A stretch of 11,235 nt of DNA from positions 1 through 11,235 of the forward strand of contig JAATVS010000161.1 in the NCBI GenBank assembly GCA_014523695.1, in the 5' to 3' direction. The notes under the pieces are model-generated. The model saw only the letters and a program-made list of their open reading frames with translations, was not told where the DNA came from and did no database searches. Positions 1 through 6,549 of the stretch are shown here, one piece after another. The DNA comes from Nitrososphaerales archaeon TH5895. GTDB lineage: Archaea; Thermoproteota; Nitrososphaeria; Nitrososphaerales; Nitrososphaeraceae. The position numbers and the translations under genes are program-made. Within the stretch, counting starts at the first letter, position 1; the number at the start of each line of letters is the position of its first letter.

Positions 1-117
1 CATAACGCAGACATTGTTTATATAACATTCTTCTATAGTTCTGAAACAATGAGATGACGACGGTGGTGGAAGATTCTTCTTTATATGCATTCTTCACTCT
101 TTTTTTCCTTTCACAGA

Positions 118-450
118 TCATTGTATTCTCTCGACCCACTGAGATCGCCACTCAGGTGGTTCAAAAGGATCTGTATAGTAATGCGTTTCATGTGCGATCT
201 TACCATCTCTGAGCTCCATGATACCTACCGCATTAATTGGACGCCCATCATTATAGGTGATAGCTAATTCAGTTATCCAAAGATTTTCTTCTCCAAGAAC
301 TCGCAGGATTTTAAAAGTAACTTTAGCGGGGTAATGTGCCCTGAGTTCATATATGTTGTGCTTACCTCGGATTCGTTCGCCGGACTGTGGAAATTCAGCT
401 ACAACATCATCATGATAAAACTCATGCACTCTCTCTAATTCATGAGCCAT
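118..450 (-). CDS. SnoaL/NTF2-like family protein, possibly short at the N-terminus
   Basis: The 110-residue product fits the SnoaL-like branch of the NTF2 fold, small cone-shaped alpha+beta barrels used as isomerases, hydrolases or ligand binders. The sequence shows LERVHEFYHDDVVAEFP (5-21), the strand pair around ITELAITYNDG (59-69) and the typical end DPFEPPEWRSQWVER (94-108). The substrate cannot be told. The ATG at 450 is the only canonical start. The codons just upstream in the same frame read IRSLLEVT, which looks like the missing first half of the family's first helix, and that frame runs back to a TAA at 493-495 without ATG, GTG or TTG. The start is therefore odd (non-canonical start, or a lost start codon). 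It stands alone, with no partner visible. Family assignment is fairly secure, function unknown. Confidence 0.75.
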   Translation of the reverse strand: MAHELERVHEFYHDDVVAEFPQSGERIRGKHNIYELRAHYPAKVTFKILRVLGEENLWITELAITYNDGRPINAVGIMELRDGKIAHETHYYTDPFEPPEWRSQWVERIQ

Positions 451-667
451 TGTGACTTCCAGTAACGATCTAATGTGGTACGTATTTTTTGATTATCTAC
501 TATCTTTCTAAACCATATCAAAAGCCTAGATTATTAGTCTTCTCTTCGGTTTCAACTAGCAGTATAAAATGGTGAAGGTATGATAGACAAGGAAGCAACT
601 AGCCACGACGACTTGTTTGATGCTTTCAGGTTATCTCTGCAGTTTTGGCATTACTCATATTCGTAAG

Positions 668-712
668 TTGAAATATTAAATTAGCATCATACATTAAAAT
701 TGAAATATTAGA
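668..712 (+). promoter_or_regulatory. A/T-rich promoter region with an 11-bp direct repeat
   Basis: TTGAAATATTA occurs twice, at 668-678 and 700-710, 32 nt apart. The second copy holds a TATA-like AAATATTA centred about 31 nt before the ATG at 738, a little farther than the usual archaeal spacing. The repeat may be a duplicated promoter element or chance in A/T-rich DNA. Confidence 0.35.
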
Positions 713-737
713 TGTGATTAATTCGGTTCTACGATAA

Positions 738-992
738 ATGGTCTTGAGTTCCGCAGAGAGACAAGAAAGGTTAGATGAGTTTCATAAAAACTATGACGAG
801 AATGTCCTAGATGAGAATCTTAGAAAAGAGAAGACTCGAGTAATTGCGACTTTATCTCAGTATTTCGACCGAGAGATGATATTGGCAGACGAATGTCTCG
901 TAAGGGGAGATGAGTCGGGGGCGGCAGTGTATTCTCACATTGCGAATGTGATTCATACAGCAATGAAAGAACTTGAAGAACTGAAAGACTAA
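738..992 (+). CDS. Small helical protein of unknown function (84 aa)
   Basis: I do not recognise this gene. The product is 84 residues, strongly charged and predicted to be almost entirely helical: an acidic/basic N-terminal third (ERQERLDEFHKNYDEN, 7-22), a middle helix (34-53) and a C-terminal helix ending in KELEELKD. There is no signal peptide, membrane segment or Cys/His cluster, so it should be a soluble cytoplasmic protein, perhaps a small dimer or an adaptor. The ATG follows an A/T-rich box by about 30 nt, consistent with a short or absent leader. It converges on the Ntn hydrolase gene downstream (stop at 1143), with a 150-bp gap. Its regular codon use and clean frame favour a real gene; function is open. 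Confidence 0.6.
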   Translation: MVLSSAERQERLDEFHKNYDENVLDENLRKEKTRVIATLSQYFDREMILADECLVRGDESGAAVYSHIANVIHTAMKELEELKD

Positions 993-1016
993 GAGGATAT
1001 ATTTGCATAGAATTTA

Positions 1017-1028
1017 AAAGGCGCCTTT
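1017..1028. terminator. 12-bp G/C-core palindrome between convergent genes
   Basis: AAAGGCGCCTTT is a perfect palindrome lying between the stop at 992 (+) and the stop at 1143 (-). Its position suits a bidirectional transcription end or a protein site, but it has no loop to form a normal hairpin and no clear T tract. Low confidence. Confidence 0.2.
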
Positions 1029-1142
1029 ATAACAACACAATACTGCATAGCGCTGGAAGTAAAGTTGATATAAAAGCCTTAGTTGAAGTATATAGATTAA
1101 TAACGCTTCTCACAAGGCTCTTTCAATGATATAAGCATGGTA

Positions 1143-2135
1143 CTATGCGGTTGTCATTGGTTTAGCCCATACATATGGCTCTGTGCTCTTGAATTCTGAT
1201 GACACATTTCCCACACGGTCTGTCCCATTCACAAGATCAATCTTTTTTACAGGAGCTCCGGCGGCGAAGTCAAGCTCATCCAGTCGAACCCAGACTATGC
1301 TCGGACTGGTTGTAGATTCAAAATAATAGACCCTGTTAGTTAAATCACTGACTGTTCTCCATCGCGTTGGAGAAATATTTGGTCTAAGAGGATCAGCAGT
1401 ACCGAACGGCTGAGAGACATTTCGTGCCACGCTGATAACCCCTGCGACAGCCTCGCGAGAAGAGGATATATTTTTGGGCAAGCTCTTCTGGTAGTATGCT
1501 GCGCGGACAAACCTATCTGCGGCTTCGGTACTTCCTGGTAACTTTCTATCTCCTCCAAAACCTTGATATTGTTTTAGATTTTCAAGTTGTTTATTAAATG
1601 GTGGACTATTGGTCATGATATTGTAGCCTTTATTGTGGTATACCTTAGACTTTCCTCCATCCGTATATTCAAAAATGGCAGCATCTCCTGAGACATCTTC
1701 AATCATCATATGCACCTCCGATACCTTTCCAGTAGTCCCAACAATGCATGGAAGTATCTGAAATGGATGGTTTTCAACGTAAGTGACGGCCTCATCTACG
1801 TTTGCAAAATTGTCCAGAACGAACTGCAGCCAAAGACTAACGGACAATCCAGGAATCTTTTCATTACGTCTACCATAACCTGATTCAGCGAGCCATAACA
1901 TGTGACATGCTAAACTTTTTTCATTCATTCCATCCGTAGAAGCCAAGTCATAAGCTGATGTAATCACGCTTCCATATTTGGAAGCCCAAGTCAGTGAGTT
2001 CTTCCCTGCTAGGCCTTCTCTATTGATTCCCCGAGGAAAGAGCCATAGATTGCTTCTCATATTCTCCAGCCAGTCCATGTTTCTTGCTACTACGATGGCC
2101 GTACCGTTATCTGACCATTTGATAACACTGCACAT
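1143..2135 (-). CDS. Choloylglycine hydrolase/penicillin V acylase family Ntn hydrolase
   Basis: The 330-residue enzyme belongs to the linear amide C-N hydrolases (bile-salt hydrolase, penicillin V acylase, N-acyl homoserine lactone acylase). It starts MCSV: removal of Met exposes Cys2, the N-terminal nucleophile. Other family residues are in place: Arg18 and Asp21 in ARNMDW, the Asn of TNSP (Asn176) and an Arg in the DRFVRAAYY segment (Arg208 or Arg211). The C-terminal half has PTRWRTVSDL and RVYYFESTTSPSIVWV, typical of the fold. The length is that of full enzymes. No signal peptide precedes Cys2, so it should act in the cytoplasm, unlike many secreted bacterial acylases. The substrate is unknown; acyl-amide signals or N-acyl amino compounds are possible. 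The gene stands alone behind its own promoter. The start is certain because Cys2 must follow the initiator. Confidence 0.9.
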   Translation of the reverse strand: MCSVIKWSDNGTAIVVARNMDWLENMRSNLWLFPRGINREGLAGKNSLTWASKYGSVITSAYDLASTDGMNEKSLACHMLWLAESGYGRRNEKIPGLSVSLWLQFVLDNFANVDEAVTYVENHPFQILPCIVGTTGKVSEVHMMIEDVSGDAAIFEYTDGGKSKVYHNKGYNIMTNSPPFNKQLENLKQYQGFGGDRKLPGSTEAADRFVRAAYYQKSLPKNISSSREAVAGVISVARNVSQPFGTADPLRPNISPTRWRTVSDLTNRVYYFESTTSPSIVWVRLDELDFAAGAPVKKIDLVNGTDRVGNVSSEFKSTEPYVWAKPMTTA

Positions 2136-2154
2136 ATGTATAGAAGGTTAGTAG

Positions 2155-2168
2155 AAGATATTTTTATG
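2155..2168 (-). promoter_or_regulatory. TATA-box promoter of the Ntn hydrolase gene
   Basis: Read on the minus strand the region gives ATAAAAATATCTTC, an archaeal TATA-like box centred close to 26 nt before the ATG at 2135. That spacing places transcription start at or next to the start codon, so the mRNA is probably leaderless. Confidence 0.5.
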
Positions 2169-2551
2169 GATTTTCCGCATGAAACATATGAAGCAGAATA
2201 GGTTAGGAGGCGTTAGATTCTTCATTACTTCTTATCGAATACTTCCTAAATACATATTATAATGAAATGACTGCCTTGAGAGATTAGAGATCAGGCTATG
2301 GGTATCTAATGTGGAAATATTCTCATGACAGCAAGGTACGAATGAATAAAAAAGATTGATGTAAATGTTCTTTGCCTCAAAAGACACCGTGCAAAAATTG
2401 TCGAAAAATATAAAATAGATGAACCGCCGATATGGTCAACATACGAGCATATCAGCAGTTTGGAATAGCGATACTAATGGACGTCTAATCTAATATACAA
2501 TCCCTTAGGGTGCTTATAATTAATAAGAGATGTCCAGGAGTAATTAAAGAT
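2169..2551. other. Intergenic stretch, promoter elements at its right end
   Basis: No convincing gene is seen between the divergent Ntn hydrolase and helical-protein genes. The stretch is A/T-rich. Near its right end are two TATA-like elements, TAATATACAA (2491-2500) and TTATAATTAA (2514-2523). The second lies about 30 nt before the ATG at 2552 and probably drives that gene. Confidence 0.5.
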
Positions 2552-3016
2552 ATGCCAGATGAATTACAGAAATATCCTACAGAGGATATCATTCGAATCT
2601 TATCGAATCTTCCTGACTTCTTACGTGAGTCTATGATGAGAAGCAGGCTGCAGGAACTATGTGCTAAGGACTCAAAAACTCAGGACGAATTCATCGACTC
2701 AATATTGGATGGTCTGTCCTCCGCAGATAAAGAGACCTTGACGAAGGTGATTCGAACTTGGCTTGTAGTAGTGTCAAAGTTGGGGAGTAGTGATGTCTCG
2801 ACTATATTTTCCTCATTTATAAGTAGATATAAAAATGATTCATCCATGTACGAAAGTAATTACTCTGCCGTTCTTCTTGACGAATATCAATCATTGAGGG
2901 ATGATCAAAGGGGTGTCCTTCGCGATCATCTTGTTGAAGCGGCATTGAATCAGTATCGAGGCAGGCAGATAATGCTCACTTTACCTGAAAAGGTTCGTTC
3001 AGCGCTAGATTTGTGA
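2552..3016 (+). CDS. All-helical protein of unknown function (154 aa)
   Basis: I do not recognise this gene. I start it at the ATG at 2552 because an AGGAG lies at 2536-2540 and a TATA-like box lies about 30 nt upstream. A GTG at 2510 in the same frame would sit upstream of the predicted transcription start. The product (MPDELQKYPTEDII...) has no signal peptide. It appears to be a series of amphipathic helices: PTEDIIRILSNLPDFL (9-24), DEFIDSILDGLSSADK, TLTKVIRTWLVVVSKL, VSTIFSSFISRY, and a C-terminal helix with QRGVLRDHLVEAALNQY. There is a single Cys. Such a pattern suits a small helical-bundle protein or adaptor, but no family is claimed. It sits upstream of a decayed integrase in the same orientation and could be part of the same accessory insertion. 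Confidence 0.6.
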   Translation: MPDELQKYPTEDIIRILSNLPDFLRESMMRSRLQELCAKDSKTQDEFIDSILDGLSSADKETLTKVIRTWLVVVSKLGSSDVSTIFSSFISRYKNDSSMYESNYSAVLLDEYQSLRDDQRGVLRDHLVEAALNQYRGRQIMLTLPEKVRSALDL

Positions 3017-3148
3017 GCCCAAATTCAGGTCAATAATGATTCACACACCCTTGGGCCCACCCACTACGCGGGTTCATATATTCCTGGATACCTTAGAAGT
3101 TTTGGTAGAACGCCAGATGGAGAACAGCGTTCAAACACGGACGGACAA

Positions 3149-3525
3149 TTGATGCCTACTACACTTTTCACAACAGTGAGACATATTTACGACAAAGTGC
3201 CTAATTCTGTGAATTCGCAGTTAATAGCAGAATTTTATCAGTTTATGAAGGAGAATGGTACTTCACAAAGGCATCAAAATAACAACCTAAAGGTTATTAT
3301 TGCCTTCGCCCGCCTCTTGGGACCTGATATGCCATTCTATAAAATGACGTCTATGAACCGGATAATCTGCTTTTCTTGATACCAAAATGAAACTGATTCG
3401 GATGACCCTGAGAGGAAGTGGATTATTACACGGAATGATTATCTTGTATGGAATGATTATCTTGAGCATTCGTCATCATCGGTGGATTGGCACACACCAG
3501 CATTGTGAATATAAGGAAGGAAAAG
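3149..3525 (+). pseudogene. Tyrosine recombinase/integrase, N-terminal core-binding part, decayed
   Basis: The reading starting TTG-ATG gives IYDKVPNSVNSQLIAEFYQ and MKENGTSQRHQNNNLKVII, the SAM-like core-binding domain of archaeal phage-type integrases as I know it from Thaumarchaeota. Decay is visible. The frame stops at TGA 3377-3379. A shift of one base at the TTTT run (3371-3374) restores FLDTKMK, and a second shift near 3387-3391 restores DSDDPERKWIITRNDYL. An 18-nt unit is then repeated in tandem (3432-3464), the FFRW-type helix expected next is missing, and SVDWHTPAL followed by VNIRKEKP is the last integrase-like sequence. No catalytic residue is present. In its intact form it would catalyse site-specific recombination of a mobile element. 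The continuation lies at 7521-7780. Confidence 0.75.
3432..3464 (+). repeat. 18-nt tandem duplication inside the integrase remnant
   Basis: GGAATGATTATCTTG occurs at 3432-3446 and again at 3450-3464, a period of 18 nt. The duplication is in frame and yields NDYLVWNDYL, where one NDYL is expected. It looks like slippage or short duplication in a gene no longer under selection. Confidence 0.7.
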
Positions 3526-3788
3526 CCTTGCTGAAGGTAATCTATGAGGGAGAATGGTCTGGCAACATTTTAGACTCGAACTTTGATTCTGCTTCATACG
3601 ACGGAACAGGAAACTACGCGATTGTGTTCCTCTGCGCCGATTTCGGGATCTATTCATTGACTGCACAAAAAATGGATGGTGGAAATGACCCTATGCAGTT
3701 GGTTGTTCAGGATCATACAAATCAGACAGTAGAAAGTGGTCTGACTACAGCAGAGTTTGGTATAGTCTCACTTTCAGGAGAGTGCTAG
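3525..3788 (+). pseudogene. C-terminal beta-rich domain of a secreted thaumarchaeal protein, 5'-truncated
   Basis: From about 3525 a different reading frame opens and runs to TAG at 3786. Its product has the alternating beta pattern VIYEGEWSGNI, DSASYDGTGNYAIVF, IYSLTAQKMDGGNDPMQLV, VESGLTTAEFGIVSLSG. I associate this pattern with C-terminal domains of secreted or lipid-anchored thaumarchaeal proteins (inference from memory of such sequences, family name not claimed). No signal peptide or start of its own is present: upstream of it the frame enters the integrase remnant, so a formal start at 3387 would yield a meaningless fusion. The domain is therefore the 3' end of a gene cut at the junction near 3520-3530. 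It is not expected to be expressed as a functional secreted protein. Confidence 0.55.
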
Positions 3789-4043
3789 AAGAAGGAAATG
3801 GTCCTTCGGCAGGAATAAGCGCAAGCCATGTTAGGGAGAACTAATCAGCAGATGCTATGGTAAAACAGTGGCACAATTGCAATTCACCCTAAACAGAACA
3901 AACTAATCACTGCCCTACGCACTGCCGTCGAGCATTAATAATATGTACATTAATGAAGATAAGCATTTTGGAAGGGAATGTTCATTCTAAACATACATGA
4001 CTTGATTTAATGCAACTAACTATACTTTTGATCCCTTGCATAC

Positions 4044-4066
4044 TTATAAGGTATACTTTGTATACC
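4044..4066 (+). promoter_or_regulatory. TATA box followed by a perfect 17-bp operator-like palindrome
   Basis: TTATAA (4044-4049) is centred about 26 nt before the ATG at 4073. Immediately after it lies GGTATACTTTGTATACC (4050-4066), two perfect 7-bp arms with a TTT centre. A repressor bound here would cover the stretch between TATA box and transcription start and shut the DUF1428-VOC operon. Short GTATAC-type dyads suit winged-helix dimers (HxlR, MarR, ArsR classes); the regulator is not in this window. Confidence 0.65.
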
Positions 4067-4072
4067 TTTTCC

Positions 4073-4486
4073 ATGATTAAACCGAATGTAACGGAAATGG
4101 AAACAGAAATTGGAAATCAGCTCCGGATCTACGTTTATAGAGTACCTAAAAAGAATCATGATTCAATCGTAGAGAATCAGGAGCGATTCACAGAGACGTT
4201 TAGAAAGCATGGATGTTACTATCAGAGCTATCAACTCGGCAACACCGAAACCTCAGAGGTTTTTGCTAGTATGGCAAGTATTATGTCCGCAAACAAGGAG
4301 GAAGAGGTATGGTTGGACTTGGAAGCCTATAGAGATCGCCAGCACATGAAAGAGGTCGTATCAAAGATAGAAAGTGATGAAGTTGCACTCTCCTTGATGA
4401 AACAGTACCTGCATCTCCTTAGTCCTGGATCAAGTCCAATTGTTGCGGAGTTCGAGCATCTAAGTATTCAAGGTAAAGAGGAATAA
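4073..4486 (+). CDS. DUF1428-like ferredoxin-fold protein, first gene of an operon
   Basis: The 137-residue product (MIKPNVTEMETEIGN...) resembles the DUF1428 family, small proteins with the dimeric alpha+beta-barrel fold. The family-like features are RIYVYRVPKKN (18-28), RKHG (44-47), the glycine-less YYQSYQLGN strand, and EEVWLDLEAYRDRQHMKEVVSKIESDE (77-103) with the conserved pattern of a charged strand, His and a short helix. Function in this family is unproven; relatives are monooxygenase-like or ligand-binding proteins. I start at 4073 because the TATA box is about 26 nt upstream, giving a leaderless mRNA; a longer reading from 4010 would include the promoter itself. Two bases separate it from the VOC gene. 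The palindrome in its promoter implies repression released by some signal. It lies inside the block between the two integrase fragments. Confidence 0.7.
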   Translation: MIKPNVTEMETEIGNQLRIYVYRVPKKNHDSIVENQERFTETFRKHGCYYQSYQLGNTETSEVFASMASIMSANKEEEVWLDLEAYRDRQHMKEVVSKIESDEVALSLMKQYLHLLSPGSSPIVAEFEHLSIQGKEE

Positions 4487-4488
4487 AC

Positions 4489-4866
4489 ATGCTAGGAGAT
4501 ATAGATGCGGCAGCGAATATCGCGGTCAAGAATTTGGATGCTGCCAAGAAATTTTATGAAGACACACTAGGATTGAAGCAGGTAGGTGCTGAAGGCCAAG
4601 AATTAATTGTCTTCCGGAGTGGAACCTCAACAATCTACGTATATGAGTCACAGTACGCAGGAACAAACCAAGCTACTGCTATCACGTGGGTGGTTGGTGA
4701 GGATATTGAAAATGTAATTCGGAGGCTCAAGGACAAGGGTGTCACATTCGAGCACTACGACATACCAGATATGACAAGACAGGGTGATGTTCATGTCGGC
4801 GGGAATATGAAAGTCGCTTGGTTCAAGGACCTTGACGGCAACTTACTCAACCTCGCTAGTCGATAG
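4489..4866 (+). CDS. VOC (glyoxalase/bleomycin-resistance fold) family protein
   Basis: The 125-residue protein is one VOC module with both beta-alpha-beta-beta-beta halves: NIAVKNLDAAKKFYEDTLGL (10-29) and the end WFKDLDGNLLNLASR (111-125). The segment ESQYAGTNQATAITW (53-67) is like that of many actinobacterial VOC proteins, which hints at lateral acquisition (inference). The usual metal-ligand positions are not His and Glu: Asn10 is where the first-strand His normally stands and Asn121 where the last-strand Glu stands. It is therefore probably not glyoxalase I and likely works without metal, as a binding or metal-free enzyme. The ATG lies 2 nt after the upstream stop, with AGAGG about 7 nt before it, so the two genes are co-transcribed and probably act on the same compound. 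Confidence 0.85.
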   Translation: MLGDIDAAANIAVKNLDAAKKFYEDTLGLKQVGAEGQELIVFRSGTSTIYVYESQYAGTNQATAITWVVGEDIENVIRRLKDKGVTFEHYDIPDMTRQGDVHVGGNMKVAWFKDLDGNLLNLASR

Positions 4867-5269
4867 CTGCGTCGTATCGCGTACGTCGATGCCGTATGTG
4901 ACTAATAATAAGGAGCTGCTGCATCTGCTACCGCCGTCTCTAACGATAGTAAACTGATGAAACGTTTACGACCTTTCCTTGTCAGCCCCATCGTGTGAAG
5001 TAAATGAGCAGTAAACGTCGTGACGCCTCCATAGAAAAACTTATGTAGATACAGAAATTGGGTCTCGATGTAGACATTTGCTCTTGTTCCGGAAGCAATC
5101 ATGAGTCTCAAAAGTGCAGTATTTGTTAGAAGGTTTACATTAATACAAATCCAGATCAATGTTGAGTCTATGTATTTGTCACTACCAATTACTGAGGGAT
5201 TTATAGGGTCAAAAAATTGCGTTCTGGATTTCGAAATTATTTTTTTGCTACCTTCATTGTATTTCTTGT
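4867..5269. other. Intergenic stretch between VOC and bicupin genes, no supported gene
   Basis: The stretch lies between convergent genes. On the minus strand an open frame of 123 codons begins with an ATG overlapping the bicupin stop (ATGA, 5270-5273) and ends at 4902. The overlap is what translational coupling would look like, but the product shows no recognisable domain, and its composition (long mixed hydrophobic and Asn/Ile-rich stretches) is not persuasive. Just after the VOC stop there is a G/C-rich dyad, CGTA-TCGCG-TACG (about 4873-4885), that might help end transcription. I see nothing else. Confidence 0.4.
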
Positions 5270-6316
5270 TCATCCCGTTCCTGATGCAATAAATATATTT
5301 TTCATTTGCCTTGGGAGACTGCTGAATGATTCAGGCTCTTTGTTAAAGACAGAGCCTAGTACTTGGTTAGAATATGCGCTGAGACCCCCTACAAGTCCTA
5401 TAAATTCCGGGTTCTCATTATTAAAGAAAGAAGCCACAGTGCCAGCACTCATATTATCTGGATTCTCTAGGTAGTGAAAATATCCAGCTGGGACAAAAAA
5501 GACTTGACCCTTACCAATCTCAGATGTCGCGACCTGCCCACTAGGACCAAATACAGTGAAGCGAACTTTTCCATTGATAACATAATTTAATTCACCTGCA
5601 TTTGGATGAGTGTGAGGTTCTATTATCCCTGTCGGTTTTAACTCTATTAGAAACAATGCCAAACCTCTGAGAATTGGAAAATCGGCAGCCATCCCTAATT
5701 TACCCGTTCCACCTGAAGTCTGAATTTGTGGAGTGATGCCCCCTAGGTTAAATTTATGCGGATTTGTAGTCGGGGTTCCGATTGTGCTGGTGCTTGAAAA
5801 GGCAGATGCTTTTGGTCCTATGATTACATCCTGTGACGATTTATAATTCAGTTGATCAAAGTATCCAGGAGGATTTATTCCAAAGATTCTATCCAAAACT
5901 CTTGCAGGCATGGAACCAACTGATGCTGATATCCCTAAGTCTTCAGGACGTTCGCTGTTATACACAACAATAAATTTTGCCTCTTCATTACCAATATTCT
6001 CTACGTCGTGCCAGTATCCTTTGGGGACGAAAGTTAGCTGTCCAGGGTCTATCGTAAATGTATCTTGACGAGCATTAGTACTATAGAAAGTCATTCTAGC
6101 ATTTCCGGTAATACAATAACTCAACTCAGCCGCATTGCAGTGCCAGTGGGGTTCGCGTACGCCACCTTTCTGCAGACGAAGTAATGCAGCTCCCATCCCT
6201 GCTAATATTGGAAGGTTATCTGCATCCAATATAGTCCTGCTTCCAATTACACTCTGGAATTGGGGCTTGGCCCCGTCCAAATCAAAGATACGGACTGAAG
6301 ATGATTGTTGATTCAT
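5270..6316 (-). CDS. Bicupin related to oxalate decarboxylases (translatable part)
   Basis: This is the uninterrupted part of a bicupin gene, 348 residues from an internal ATG. Both cupin barrels keep a full metal-ligand set: REPHWHCNAAE with His57, His59, Glu64 and later His103 in GYWHDVEN; and EPHTHPNAGE with His235, His237, Glu242 and His281 in GYFHYLEN. The Arg before the first HWH (Arg54) matches the substrate Arg of oxalate decarboxylases. These enzymes use Mn to turn oxalate into formate and CO2; other bicupins (germin-like, sugar or hydroxy-acid enzymes) cannot be excluded, since the lid loop is not recognisable. The frame continues upstream through a Tat-like leader that is broken by TGA (see 6317-6511). 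Internal initiation at 6316 would give a complete two-barrel but cytoplasmic protein. The barrel-coding part shows no damage, so the leader lesion is recent or tolerated. Confidence 0.8.
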   Translation of the reverse strand: MNQQSSSVRIFDLDGAKPQFQSVIGSRTILDADNLPILAGMGAALLRLQKGGVREPHWHCNAAELSYCITGNARMTFYSTNARQDTFTIDPGQLTFVPKGYWHDVENIGNEEAKFIVVYNSERPEDLGISASVGSMPARVLDRIFGINPPGYFDQLNYKSSQDVIIGPKASAFSSTSTIGTPTTNPHKFNLGGITPQIQTSGGTGKLGMAADFPILRGLALFLIELKPTGIIEPHTHPNAGELNYVINGKVRFTVFGPSGQVATSEIGKGQVFFVPAGYFHYLENPDNMSAGTVASFFNNENPEFIGLVGGLSAYSNQVLGSVFNKEPESFSSLPRQMKNIFIASGTG

Positions 6317-6511
6317 TGCTGTACTCTTACTGGTTGTCGTCTGGTTAATATTGGTATTGTTATTGGTACCAACACTACCAAGGACCTGACCAAACGAAAT
6401 CAGAGATGGTAACGTAGCACCTACTGCTCATGCAACCCCAGCTAATTTAAGAAAATCTCTACACGTAAGCTTCTTATCTTGAGATTTGGGTTCCTTTAAT
6501 TTTGGCGCCAT
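6317..6511 (-). pseudogene. Broken Tat-type leader of the bicupin (in-frame TGA, twin Arg lost)
   Basis: In the bicupin frame an ATG at 6511 begins MAPKLKEPKSQDKK, then LTCRDFLKLAGVA, then a TGA stop at codon 28 (6430-6428), then AVGATLPSLISFGQVLG and an Asn/Thr-rich linker that runs straight into the internal Met at 6316. The layout is a twin-arginine signal: basic n-region, S/T-R-R-x-F-L-K motif, hydrophobic h-region, linker. The motif reads T-C-R-D-F-L-K: codon 17 is TGT (Cys) where CGT (Arg) is expected, a single transition. The TGA stands where Gly or Arg would fit, again one substitution. The ancestral protein was therefore probably exported folded by Tat. As read here, full-length translation ends after 27 residues. 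No TATA box is evident about 26 nt upstream of 6511. Confidence 0.75.
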
Positions 6512-6549
6512 GAATTAGAAACCTAGAATCATGAAATGGAAACCGATGA

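Noticed and set aside
580..666. A 28-codon frame (MIDKEATSHDDLF...) between the first two genes
   Set aside because: Too short, with the TATA-like AGTATAAAAT only about 14 nt before its ATG, which is wrong for a leaderless start; no family recognised.
3017..3056. GCCCAA/TTGGGC dyad after the stop at 3016 as a terminator
   Set aside because: Only six paired bases with a 28-nt loop and no T tract; too weak to call.
3387..3788. A 133-codon frame as one intact protein
   Set aside because: Its first 45 or so codons run out of frame across the integrase remnant and only the part after about 3525 is domain-like, so the frame is a chance fusion.
4902..5273. A 123-codon minus-strand frame starting in an ATGA overlap with the bicupin stop
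   Set aside because: The overlap is suggestive, but the product has no recognisable domain, and its composition looks like translated intergenic DNA. Described under the intergenic stretch instead of as a gene.
6428..6430. TGA in the bicupin leader as a recoded selenocysteine codon
   Set aside because: It falls in the hydrophobic core of a signal peptide, where a selenocysteine has no role, and the twin-Arg motif is damaged too; a nonsense mutation is simpler.
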